DNA from: Setaria digitata
Taxonomy: Eukaryota; Nematoda; Chromadorea; Rhabditida; Setariidae
Assembly: GCA_003640385.1 (NCBI GenBank)
Contig: RCAB01000256.1
Span: 1-64,000, forward strand
Direction: 5' to 3'
Length of the DNA: 64,000 bases
The notes beneath the pieces were generated by a model. The model was not told the origin of the DNA. It saw only the letters and a program-made list of their open reading frames with translations, and searched no databases. This document shows, piece by piece, positions 1 to 12,163 of this stretch; positions within the stretch are counted from its first letter, which is position 1; every line of letters begins with the position of its first letter. A program made the position numbers and the translations under genes.

Positions 1-180
1 TATATTATATATTATATTATATATTATATTATATATTATATTATATATTATATATTATATTATATATTGCATTATATATTATATATTATATTATATATTA
101 TACTATATATTATATTGTATATTATATTATATATTATATTGTATATTATATTATATTTATGTAATATAATATAATATAAT
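1..180. repeat. TATAT/ATTATAT microsatellite
   Basis: Almost pure A/T in imperfect TATTATA-like units, broken by a few G or C bases. It lies just beyond a possible second exon (about 195-253, minus strand) of the secreted-protein gene, so it may be intronic. No coding potential. Confidence 0.9.
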
Positions 181-449
181 TAATAATATATATACCTTGC
201 TAATTTCTTCGTATTTCTGTGGGAGAAGATCTGACAAAGTTTTGCATCAGTAACTGAAAAAATTGAAGAAATTTCAATAAATCAAAAAAAAATTTCAAGT
301 TAATAATTTCTAGAGCCAAAATGTAGCTTAAATGCCAATTGTTTTCTAGATCACTCAAGTATCAAGCCTGATTATCTCCTTATCAAAAATCTATTGATAA
401 CAAAGATTCAATCTAAACAAATTTTATCAGATTTCGGATAAGAACTAAC

Positions 450-734
450 CTTCCGACCTCCATATGGCATTAGAATGCTATCTAGTTTCTGCATCCTTCT
501 ATCTACTGGTGTAGTTTTATCGTGAAGTAATGCTAACGTTTGCTGTCTCACTTCTTTGGGTAATTTATTCCACACATCTAGAGTCATCTCTTTCGCACTT
601 CTCTCCTCTTCTCGATGCTGTATTTTTTGATAACCATGATGAAACAATCGCCCAAAAAATGAATTTGTGAAATTATTGCTGAAGGTTAATGTTCCTGTTA
701 TCAGAGAAATGATTAGAAAAATGATGATTTTCAT
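450..734 (-). CDS. First exon of a small secreted protein (family not recognised)
   Basis: A 95-codon exon opens with ATG at 734 and ends at a good donor (AAG|GTTAGT, 450/449), in phase 0. The first 19 residues (MKIIIFLIISLITGTLTFS) are a clear signal peptide. The rest is charged and helical, with the short motif LPKEVRQQTLALLHDK; this style recalls nematode SXP/RAL-2 (DUF148) secreted proteins, but I cannot assign the family. A candidate next exon follows a strong TTTTTTCAG acceptor at about 253 and runs to a GTATAT donor near 195. Its phase does not join cleanly to exon 1, so only the first exon is claimed. The gene probably continues off the left edge. Confidence 0.5.
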
Positions 735-1097
735 GGTAGCACAGAGAGATGATAACAGTAAGACTCATGCGCTGATTAGACTGATAGCACAAGAATTTGC
801 TGCTGCTCTTCGAGGCTGTTTCGTTCGGTGTTTTTGCACGGAATTAATGGCTACTTGCACCTTGCCATAATTGATTGAAGTGATCAGAGAGGACTTTCGG
901 ATTCCCGTTTGTCATTGATTACTATGTTTTATCAAGGTAGATTGTTCATGCTAAGTTAGTTTTGGTTCCAATATTACTTCGGTACTACTCTTCAGGTAAT
1001 ACTAATCTCTTTCTGCAGTTAATACTCCAGAAGATAATTTTCATTCAGGACAGTTATCATTTGTTTATTGTTTTTCAAATAGCCAGGAATGGTTTAT

Positions 1098-1310
1098 CTA
1101 GCTAGAGCAGAACAATACACTGATAAAAAAGCTCTGTAGTGCAACATTCAAGAGCAATAAACAGCCAAGCGGCTTTGGTAAAAGTGTTCCATTCTTGAAT
1201 AGGATGATGGATTTTACGGCTGTGGACGGAGAAGCAGTTTCGGTGATTCCTTTGCGGACTTCTTTCTTCAGCGTACTTTTCTCTTCTATTTCCATACTTT
1301 GGTATGACAC
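1098..1310 (-). CDS. Possible terminal exon with hydrophobic C-terminus
   Basis: An open frame on the minus strand begins near a TTCTTTCGAG boundary. It encodes a charged segment (MEIEEKSTLKKEVRKG, then a Ser/Thr-rich stretch) and ends in a hydrophobic tail (LGCLLLLNVALQSFFISVLF) before the stop. The layout could be a tail-anchored or GPI-anchored C-terminus. There is no recognised domain, and upstream exons were not identified. The frame may be chance. Confidence 0.3.
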   Translation of the reverse strand: MSYQSMEIEEKSTLKKEVRKGITETASPSTAVKSIILFKNGTLLPKPLGCLLLLNVALQSFFISVLFCSS

Positions 1311-1722
1311 CTCGAAAGAATAAAAAAATAAGTAATTAAAGTTAAATTTTCTGAGCTTATTTCACTTATTTGAAATTGCCATAATTAAAACTTCGAAATG
1401 AAAGAAAAAGTAGAATTTGGATAACTCTAACAGAGCAAGTATCAGTTATTAGGATGCTTGAGAATTTCCAAGACATTTTTGTGAAGTATTATACTTAGCT
1501 ATGCCTGAAGCAGTACAGCTGCCAAGACTTTCACTCCAGTTCCACTACCAAAGCTTATTCTTATGCAAGCCTATTAAGCATGCTAGCAAAATACGGAAAC
1601 CGTCTTCCAAGCGGTGGTAGTTTTCTAATCAGCTTGGTCAGATTTGTATAATTTCTCGATTCTTTCAGTAAATTTAATTTTTTTTAACTAAATAGTAGAG
1701 GTGTTCGTTGATTCATATTTTA

Positions 1723-3277
1723 TTAATTTAACTTTAGCAGTTTAATCAAATGAATTAATGATTTAGCCAATTCAGGAAGTGATTTCTGTTGTTGCCAACT
1801 GTTCCACTGTTCTGTGACGTGTACCTCATGATTATCATACAATAATGGTTCTTGAATCATTCCCGAGAAGTTTCGCTGCACAATTGGAACCCATTCAATG
1901 TGGTATGATGGTTTATCTGTAATATCTAACTGGATCAGTTTTGTGCCGGGACGTCCTCTTCTGTTCTCGAAAGGTTCTTTTACTTAGCAAACATAAAAGA
2001 TTAAATCAAATGAAGCAATTAAATTGTATTTTTACAAATTAAAGTGATTGGATTTTTGGGCAGTTATAGCTTATGAATCGCATAAGAGAATACGATTTAA
2101 TAAGTGATGAGGTAATTTAAAAAGCCTCCGCAAACTACTTTGGCCTGTGCTGAAGTTCCATCGTAAGTAAAATTAGTCCTTTAGAACTACATATAAAAAG
2201 TTATCATTTTGACGCCGGATATCAAATTTTCTTTGTAACAAGAAAGATGAAATCAAACTTTGATTTATGCTAACCCACATGGATGAGAAAGTCTGAAATG
2301 CTTCATTAAGTATCGAACTTTTCTTTAATAATATTTTCTCAGAATAGTTTTTATAGTTTTATATCTTTAAATTGCTTTGTACATATGTCGAAGTAAATTT
2401 GTAATATATGAGAATGCTGATGAATGGGGAAGTAATATAACAATTTTTCATAAAGTTTCAATTTTCATAGCAATTTTTACAGGGTACTCGAACTTTGAAA
2501 AGCAATTAGATATTCCAAAGTTTCCACTTGTTTTTAAATGATGGCTTTAGAAAATAAAATGGGATTAAAGGAAAATAAATAGAAAAAGAAATTCTCTGCT
2601 TCACTGATGATGATTTAAGCTGAAAGAGACATCTATCAGTCATCTTCGAATATTACAAGTTGCATCAACCTACCGAGGTCATCTTCAGGTGGTGCTTTAG
2701 CTGCAAGAAATAATTTGAGTGAAGTGAAGACTATCCAAATAGTGATGAATGAACAGTACATCTACTGACTTGTAAATGACTGGATTTAGAATTACCACCG
2801 AACCATCCTGAAAATTCATAAAAGTAATTGATTGAAAATTTGATTCCATTAATATATTTTATATTTTCAGTCTGATATTTCCAGATGCAATTCATATATC
2901 CCGATTCGTATTCAGACAAATTATACAAATGTATAAAACTTTTCAACCGAAACTAATGATTAAAAAACTAAAATTATATGGCTATGACCTAAAAATTTGA
3001 ACTAGCAAAATTCAAAAAGCAGAACTCATCTTTATAATAAGATTTCAGCTTATTTATTTCCTCCTCTCTAATTTAAGGAAAAAAACCTTTTTTCATTCAA
3101 AAGTTTGAAGTATGACAGGAGGTTAATAACAACAGTCGTTAATGCCAAAAAATAAAATCATTGATATACAGATGTTTGCACAATTCGATATTATCGAAAT
3201 ATCTTACTGTTTCAAAGAGTGATACGAATTCGTGCGAAGATTTTTGAAATGGAATTTGAAAATGTTCTCGCCGATTT
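1723..3277 (-). CDS. Unrecognised multi-exon gene (candidate exons only)
   Basis: The best piece is a terminal exon, 1982-1723 minus, of about 85 codons. It contains HIEWVPIVQRNFSG and ends LIKLLKLN before TAA at 1725-1723; its composition and splice-like boundary suggest real coding. Upstream minus-strand candidates with paired acceptor and donor are 3277-3208 (NRREHFQIPFQKSS, donor ACA|GTAAGA), 2807-2770 (TTTTCAG acceptor, GTCAGT donor) and a 27-nt exon 2700-2674 (TTTCTTGCAG acceptor, GTAGGT donor). Their phases do not all connect, so some are wrong or alternative. No family is recognised. Confidence 0.35.
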
Positions 3278-3399
3278 CTAGAAAAACTACAGTAAGTCTG
3301 AGATTTTACAAGTAATTTAGGCATTTTTTCCATCATAGGTTTGAGGAAAAACAAAAGCATTCGAATGACTGATAATGTCGAACTCTGAGTAAAGAGCAG

Positions 3400-6300
3400 A
3401 TTGTGAAAGCAGAACGATGTTCAACTTTAGCGATTTCTAACCCAGTGAGTTCATCCGATTCATATGGATGATCTTAATGTATTAAATTTTTGTCACAAAG
3501 GGGTTTAACCGATTTAAAGTGGGCAGAAGATCTTCAAATCAGCAAAAAGTAATTGAAAAATGATTGGATAGGTCGTGTAGACTAATGAAAGCTTTGGGAA
3601 GTTGAACATGGAAGAAGTTGGAATTTGCGGCACTTTCATCGACAAACAATTCATGAAATGTCCAAGAAATCTGTTAAACTTGTTAAACTACAAGGGCAGA
3701 TAAATTGACGTAGATTTAAGCATTAAAATGATAAATTATCAGCAATTATCATTTTATAATGATAACGACTTCACAGCACTTTTTGGTTCAATTGTCTCAA
3801 TTATTCATCGATTAATTTCTTCCTTCTTAACTTTGTTTTAGTGAAAATGGAAATATTATAAATATATTCGCGGAATGTGTCGTTGATCTTACAAATTGTT
3901 AATTCTAATTTCAAAGTTAAACTTAGCATTTCACAAAAACTTTGTTCTAATGGTTGTAACTATTTAAAAAGAAAAAAAAGTTTGAGACATTCAAGCGAGA
4001 AGAGGCTATCGGCTGAAACAACTATTGTTTTCAAAAGAAATCTTTAAAACAATGAGTTGATGCAAGTAGTTTATAACATGTGTTGTGTGAGAAAAAGTAA
4101 AGTGGAAGCTATGTTTGTTTAAATGCTAATGAGTTTCCCCAACAAATTTTTCTTGAATCGGAGAATTAGTTTCTACGAAGATTAGTTTAAAAAACAGAGC
4201 AGAGAAGTTAACAATATTCAAGTATTCTAAAGGAACTGAATTTAATCTCATCATTTGCAACTTCATTTCCTGTCTTTGATATCAAATTATTTCAGGTAGA
4301 CTAGGCGACATCTATCAGAAAGAAAGTGTAAGTGATATTGGAAAGGCAAAAGAATATTCTGCAAATTATTAGCTCCATGTTGAATTGACTTAAGCATGTA
4401 CGTTTGAAGAGAACTGACATCAAATCATACTAGTCTAGTGTCAATTCATTTATCACCAAGCAAGCTGGAAAATAACAAAAATTTTATTGCCCAGTTATGC
4501 TAGAAATTTTGCGCTATACTATTTCACCTCAGCAGCTGTAAGGTACTATAAAATGCTCTCGAATTGCGATCAAAGCTAAGTGATAATAATGTTTACAAGA
4601 ATAAACTAGCATAGCATCACAAGAACAGAAAGTGCAAAAATAGTGATTATCAATAAAATCATTTTAGCACAAGTTTCATTTTTCTTTTTCATCGAAAATA
4701 AGCATCGGAAATAAATTTATGACTGAGTGATGTGTGATACATTTACTTCTTTTTTGTGAGAAACTTTCAACTTTATTCATTTTTCACTCGACTTTTTATT
4801 GCACTAGCATTTGCAGCTAACTTAAATTTATTGCTATTTATATTTAGACTTGCTGATAAGAAATAAATGACCAAATAATTTAAAATTTTCTTGCAAGTAT
4901 CTATTTCACATTTCTATCTTACTTCTTCCCAGTCCAAGTTAGATAGATCGTCATAGTTCAGTCTGAACTGTTGAACAGTGTTGTTCTTGGTGGTGGATAT
5001 ATTTTATTGCGAGAAAGAAATAAATTAAGAAAGTTTGTCTATTCGCTAGCAAAACAAATTTTAATGAGCTAAGCAAGTGTCAAAATACGTGCCGTCAAGA
5101 ATTTCATGCAATATGTTCCCAATGGATTATTTCAATATCGCATTGTTCTGTCTTTTCCGAGAGTGCTTCTTAAGACTGGCCTTTCTGGGAGTTAAGACTA
5201 GCGAAATCTGGTGGAAATAAGTATTCCGAAGGGAAATAAATTCAGAAAAGAAATATCTGAGAGATTGGAACACAACTTATTTGCATATCGCTTCAGCACA
5301 GATGAAAATCCAATGTTAGAGGTTCGAGAATTCTTAAATTAACTTCTGCGATTTAAAAAACAAAAAGAAAAAAGAATTCAGACTTCTGAATAGCAAAAGT
5401 TGTCTTGGATGTTGTGGTTGTTTTCCAGCAACTAAATTGTGTATCTACTGGAGGAGATTCACCTAACTGTTCAGTAATTGAGAAGCAGAAGTGGATGAAC
5501 CGAAAATATAAAGTTATCAACTTAAGCAAGGAAGGGTCCATGCATTCCGTTCAACCGGTTTTATTTTTCGAATAAGATTTTCACTTCAGTTCTGTTTTTC
5601 CAAATCTGTTGAAAAACGAGATTGAATTTTCAACGACATCTATTTCTGAGATAAAACCCTGACTGAAATAAGCTGAGAGTAGATTTACTGGAACTAAATT
5701 CACTTTAAAGTAAAAACAGCGCTTGAAAGTGGATCTTCATTTTGATTTTTAGTTTCAATTTTATTTCCAATCATTTAGTAAATAGTAGATTGCATCCCTT
5801 CTTCCTCTAGTGACTTATGTCACTATCATGGCAATCAAAATTACTCTTTTAAGAATTTGAGATTCAAAAATGCAGCTATCAATTAAAATGTAAAATATAA
5901 TAACTGTCAATAATAAAATATTTCGCGAATTTATCACTTCTGATTATTTATCAAGACACTTTCTTAAGTCTCGATGTCATTTAAAGTGCAAAAGAAGATT
6001 ATAAGGAGAAACTGTAATGATTATTCGTAAATTAGTGAATAGAGAAATGGTCAGAAACTTATAGTGCTCCTCTTGAAATGAAATAAGCAATTAATACTAC
6101 GGCAAACTGTCTAACGATACTTCCTGAAATCCTAATTTTCACAGCTGTTTATTCTTTAAAATTATGAAATTTTGTTTTGTGAGAACATTTCATGGAAGTT
6201 TATGGAACATAAATAAAGGGACTTTTTGGTATATATGTCGACGACAGTCATCTAAACAAGCTGATAAGCTGGTAATGATGCACTTAAATGAGCAATATTG

Positions 6301-8390
6301 TGACTGATAGGAATATAGTTCTTCAAAAATCTAATGAAGAAAAAATATGATCAAGCTATCGAAAGCTTCGTAGGAAAATTGTGCAAACTGTGAGTAAATT
6401 AAATGAATAAACTGAATTGAAGCAGATGACTAGTGAAAATAAAAATTTTTTTTCAGTCTCAGGATGATATTTTTTTGAAACTGTACCTGCCAGTTCTTAC
6501 GAGATTCCTTCAACTTTCTATTTATCTACAAAATGATTAATTATTGGAATCTAAAGAAAGATTATCCGCTTTTGTTGATCAATACTTACCATATATTTAT
6601 CATATAGTTTTTTCAGCAAAATATCATCCTGAGACTGATTGACTGACTGTTAACATGCTTCATTTTTCACTTGGTGATACTACTCTGTAGCAACAACACA
6701 CCCTGGCCATACCACTTAAATTATTTATGTTAAACGAAAGAAACTGTGCTCTTCAATTAAAGCAATACTTATTTAACTTGACCACATGTCAAGTAGAGAG
6801 CAAATATTTGATAAACACACAAAAAACTTGGGTAAAAAGAAAAAAATAAAGTTAAAGAAAAAAAAATAAAATGAAAATAAAATTTTCATAAAATTAAAGA
6901 GAATTATCTGTCCGGACATTCACACTAAGTCTAGCATATCACGTTTAGCTACGTATTATCTTTCACGTTTCGTGAAGTCGATTATCAAACGATGTTTCTA
7001 TTTTAGAGGATTAACAGACATTTAGCACTATTGGTCTAGTCTTACTTCAATAATAATTCACCTTGGTCATAATTTAGTCGAATCATATATGCCAAACATT
7101 TTCTGTGCTTCTCTTATAATTCAAAACATTTAATAAGTTCTAAATTTCAATGAAAAGGCTTAATATTTGTTGTCGTACATATAAATGTTTTTGATCATTC
7201 TATGGAAGTACATTGTATAGATGAGTTGAATTCTATTTCATTTAGTAGTCTCTGAACTGTTCATAATTAAGCTTCATTAATTGTCAGCTTCTGCTAATTC
7301 TAATTCTTGTGGAGGAGGCCTTTTAACTAATTCTAATTATTTAACGAGACTTTCTTAAGATCATTCACTTTGTTCTACTTTACTTTTGCAAAATTATAAA
7401 CAGTTCTTAGGATCAGTTGTATTTGAAGAAGAAATGCATAGACAGAAATGCATAGACAGATAAAGTGACATGAGAAATGAAGGCTTTCAAGAAAACATCC
7501 ATTTTACATCATTTCTCATACTGAAGACAATAGCACTTTATTAGTTCAAATTTTGCAAGGAAAAATAGTTTACGCAAAACTTTCAGAATTGTCTTTTCAA
7601 TTGTATTTCATTAATTATTATATTACCAAAGTAGATTTACTTCAAAAATTAATTTGATTAAATTAACTTCCTTCGAGGATGATCTGTCTTGCTGATAAAA
7701 AATAACGATTAAAAAAGGAGAATTTTTTGAACGATATCAATCCTGTCAAACTTTTAGCTAGTACATTTACCTAAGAATATAGGAAGAAGTTTGACGAGAA
7801 AAAAATCTGAAGCTGTAGAGAGTTACATTACTAGATCACTTAGTATCACTATTGTGTGTGTATTATCATTAATAAAGTATTGAGATTATAAAAATTAAAT
7901 ACTATTTTTTACCAATAAATCCATTTACAAATGATTTCAAAATAGTAACTGTGATATATACTGAAAGGAAAATTTTCTCTTTATTTGATAGTTTTTCTTT
8001 TCTTCGATTTTCTGGATTTTTTTTTAATTATTTTTGATAGTCTCAATTCCGTTCCTCCTTCTTCTTTTCTTTTTGACGCTAAATTTTAATCAATAAAGCT
8101 TGTTTTTTCGTTTTTCTTAGAAGGAACAAGGGAGAAGAGATGTTGATATGAATAAATCAGTCAACAATTTTGAGACAGCTGCACCACAAAAACTGTATCA
8201 GATGGAGGATGAATTAAAATTTGAAAAATTTATGAAGCTATGCTTATAAGATGGTTTAAGACTTACGCAATGGCTGCATTGAACCTACTGATTTTGAAGC
8301 AGTCAGATTAGGTCTAATGATAATTACTGGAGCTGTTAAACCAGCATTCTGCTCTATTCGTCGTGCTATCTGTAATCGACATTAAACTTA
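3400..8390. other. Gene-poor stretch, about 5 kb
   Basis: AT-rich with frequent stops in all frames. The only coding-like patch is on the minus strand at about 5478-5395 (LGESPPVDTQFSCWK, after an ACTGAACAG acceptor), and I would not defend it as a gene. A short tandem of AGAAATGCATAGAC lies at 7433-7460. The stretch could be intergenic or a long intron of the gene to its left. Confidence 0.5.
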
Positions 8391-8395
8391 TCATT

Positions 8396-11300
8396 CTAAA
8401 AAAAGCTCTTTTCATTTGTTTGAGATTTTGACAATGAATGCAGATCTGATAAAGTGATATGGCAGACTTGTCCCATGTTAGCCCGTCTGTTTGGATCCAG
8501 CTGCCAACAATCCTTGTGAACAACTTCCACAATCCATGTCGGTGTGCCTCGTGGAAATGACATTTTGTATCCATTCGTAACCTGTCTCATTTGTTATCAG
8601 AAAAGTTATCAGAAAAGAAAATTATCAGAAAAGTAAATGACCTAAAATCTGTTAAGAAAGGTCTTGAAGCATTTAGTCGACTTTGATGAATCTACAGGAT
8701 TCAATGATATTTATTTAACAGTCAGGAATATAATAGGACTGTTCTTGGGGAGAGGTCGTTGTCAAGAAACAAATAGGCTGAAGAGCTAATGAATGAATTT
8801 AGGCCAACATTACAAGTACTGTTCAGAAGTGTTACTTCATACCTGCATCTTCCATACATTTCTTGTAACCTTTTATGACCGTTCAGAAGAATCAGCAGTT
8901 TAATAGACTCAGCTAATGTTTAATCTTACTTTTTCTTTTACTTGTGCATTCGTCATGCCTGGATAGGGTTCTTCTGCATTTGCAAAAATTTCCCATACCA
9001 TAACACCATAACTCCAAACATCCGTTTTGGAATTATAAATTAGCCGTTGGATTGTTTCAGGTGCAAGCCACTTAATTGGTACTCGTCTTGCTTTTGTCAT
9101 ATGATATTCGTCACCTTCACGCGATAAGCCAAAGTCAGATATTTTCACATGCAACAGAAATCCATCTCTTTCTCATAATTAAATCATTTCAACATAATTT
9201 TAGCTTCATTTATAAGCTTAGAGGGAACCATAGCTCGATGATTAGTGTCTAACAAGAAATGAAGAAATGGACTTGAATGCTAGCCGGAAATAACGATGAC
9301 ACATATCTGTCAACCAAAAAGTACCACATATTAAAGAAAGTAACTGAGCAATTCAATTAAGACTTTTAATTCAATTCTTGCGTCAACATTTGTAGTGTAA
9401 CTAATTACTGTAGTAAGTTTGTAAGTCAAGTGCTAACTATGCCAGCACGTGTTAGCAGACAATTTCTGGCAGCAATATCACGATGGATACAGTTCCTTGA
9501 ATGCAAATATTCCAGACCCCAAGCACCACCAGCAACCATCTTTTCAATTTTATCCTTGACGGAAACTTGATTTTTCTTCAGGAAATCATCCAATGCACCA
9601 CCATCCACCTATAAAGCTAGCCATACCAAGTGAAACAGAAGCTCATTTGCTTAATGAATGTATCAGTTAATGAGGACCAGCAACTTGCTAGGATGCTCAG
9701 TTGGGCTGAACTGAAACTAATGAGAAATCCAAAGTTGGTAAGGATAGCTTTACCAGTTCCATGACAATAAGTAGCGGTTCATGTTCGACGCAAACTCCGT
9801 ACATTCGGACAACATTGGGATGTTCATAGTTGCGCATCAGTCGAGCTTCCTTCATCATTTCCTTGATCTTCTCTTTGGACATTTCAGCTGTTTTAGCCTA
9901 GAATCAAACCGTAAGATTGTTTCTCACTCGATATTCTATATTTGCAATCATAGAGCTCTGGAGGAAGTTCCAAAGATTGATGATATTCGAACCAATTTGA
10001 TAGCAACTTCGACCACTCTTCCTGTTGGCAGTTTGTATTTCCCGCAATATACTTCACCAAATGCACCTTCGCCAATTTTGTTTCCAATTGTAACGGCTTC
10101 ATGGCGTAACTCCCATGAGGCTCGAGCTACTGCACGTTTCAGAATCGTATTTGGCACCTGTGAAATTTACTTTTCTGCCACGCGGAGAAACTGACGAGAG
10201 TTTCCTCTGGTAAGCACTGCAGCAATTGAGCCAAGGAAAATTGGAAATTTGAAAATCTTTTGCTAGATCGCGACAAGAACTCACAGTTGGCCAAACCTTG
10301 ATAAGCTAAAGCTAATTTATTCTGTTCTTCTCTTTAATTATAATTAATAAGATTTATTTGGATTCGTTGATCGACTGCCTGCTCAGTTCAAATTTTCATA
10401 ACTACTTTCTACATCATCTTTATTCAGCAGATGGTCAACGCCTAGCAAGAATTTTATCTAAAGGGGAGATTTAACTTTATTCTTTAATAATACGAAAAGT
10501 TCCTAGTCCAGAAGTTTTTACAATAAACAAGTAAAGAAAGAGGAAAGAAAAGAAAAAACCTGAAAGAAAGAATGTTCCATTATTCCGGATAAACTTGAAT
10601 TGGTTTCTTCAAGTTTTCGATGAAACCAAATACTTGCATCGATTGATAAAAGATTTTTTTCTACTGATCAGATATTTTTAAATCTAACAACAGCTTTATG
10701 GCAAATATAGTAAAACCGACCATACTCAGAATCGGTTCACCGGAATTCCGGTAGAATTGTATGAGTTCCGGTACACTATTAAAACTCGCACGAGCATCAG
10801 TTATATATTTTCCATACATATTTTGCTGTACCACAATGTGTCTCATCTGTAATGCCTAACAAGCCTTTTCTTTTTTGCATTTTAATTTCTGTTATTAATT
10901 CAGCTGCATCAGCCCTCCTTATATTGTCCAGTACATGATTGCTTCTATTTTTTATTCCGGTTTCTCCAACTCAAAATGGAAATATTGATATTAGATAAAA
11001 AATATATCTGTAAAATTCCTCTTCTACAAGTTGGGCATTTGAAGAAGAATTATAGAGCAGTAAGCGATGATATGTAAAAGAGCTTTTTTTTTTTCTTTCG
11101 TAATAACACTAAGCTACTACAGCACGAACAGCTTATTAGAACAGTAAATCATGATAAATTATCAAAATTATTAGCAATAAAATGGTCAAGTACTGCCCTA
11201 AGAAACAAGAACGCATTTGCTGAACATGATATGAAATTAAAAAATATTTGAATAAAAAGTTTTTAAAATTTATTCAGAGGCCTTAATGTGCCAATGCTTA

Positions 11301-11475
11301 CGATTGCACCCTTTTTCTCCACCAAAATAGAAATGATGATTTGTCGCGGCTGATTCGGTGTTGTTTCGCTTGTTCGTACTAAAAAATCACCTTCCTGGAT
11401 TAGCAAATGTGGTATATCTTCGCGCGGCAATAAACCATGATAATAATCCTCCTCCTCCAAATTTGCGCCAACCAT
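8396..11475 (-). CDS. Non-receptor tyrosine kinase, short Fer-like (SH2 + kinase)
   Basis: Seven exons, minus strand: 11475-11302, 10846-10721, 10157-9993, 9897-9754, 9608-9438, about 9148-8930 and 8581-8396. Every junction is phase 0 and the product is about 394 residues. An SH2 domain fills the first two exons ([10 protein letters not shown], then GDFLVRTSE). The kinase follows: glycine loop [13 protein letters not shown], lysine in EVAIKL, catalytic loop [17 protein letters not shown], the activation-loop segment [12 protein letters not shown] and [14 protein letters not shown]. With no F-BAR region, it matches the small SH2-kinase class that is expanded in nematodes (the FRK-1/SPE-8 group), which often acts in germ line or epidermis; that role is inference. 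The exon 5/exon 6 junction lacks a usable AG where homology puts it (see findings). Family certain; exact orthologue unknown. Confidence 0.92.
8593..8633. repeat. Short tandem repeat, TTATCAGAAAAG x3
   Basis: Three near-identical copies of a 12-mer with a small insert before the third. They lie in the last intron of the kinase gene, just upstream (minus strand) of its final acceptor. Confidence 0.85.
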
Positions 11476-12163
11476 TTGTATTCATAAAATTTGAAAATTT
11501 TGTCAAAGAAAAACTAGTTGTTTTAAATACGGTGAGATGTAATACAACTAATCAAATGAAAGCAATTAACACCATTCGAACTCTTCCGACCAAACATCTC
11601 AGTTAACTCATCGTTTAATTTTACAGTATTAAAACATTCAACATGAAGTTTGCTAAAACAAGAACAACTAAGAGTCTGAACCGTGTTTTCGTTAAAATCC
11701 TAGTATTCAAGGAATCATGGAAACACATGGGAATGACTCCATTTTCTTCCACCTCTCAGAGTCACTATTTTTTTCTTAACGCGTAAAACGTCGAAACGTT
11801 CAGTTTTTCAGTAAAAGTTCAGGATTGAAAATTCGTCTGTGTTGATATGTCACTGCGCATTTAAATCAATATTTCAAGCTCCAAGAATAATTTTCCAAAG
11901 GCATACTTTCCTCTAAATCCATACAATTTATAATTACCGTTTCCAGTTTCAAAAAGAAATTTAAACTTCTGCGATTTTTGAACCGACGTATCGTGAATCA
12001 CATATAAAGAAAATGAAGAGAGTGGGCACGTTCATTGTTTTTTAATACTGTTTATTTTCTATTAGTAATAATTCCATAAATAGGTAAATTTCTATCAACA
12101 GAATAGGAACTATGGTTTTTTTTTTTTTTTGAATCATCCTTTTTCAAAAAGGACGATTTATCA
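11476..12163. other. Intergenic, kinase / UPF0711 gene
   Basis: Upstream flank of the kinase and downstream flank of the UPF0711 gene, both minus strand. No clear leader acceptor was seen before the kinase ATG at 11475. Open frames on either strand here overlap real exons or are low-complexity. Confidence 0.5.
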
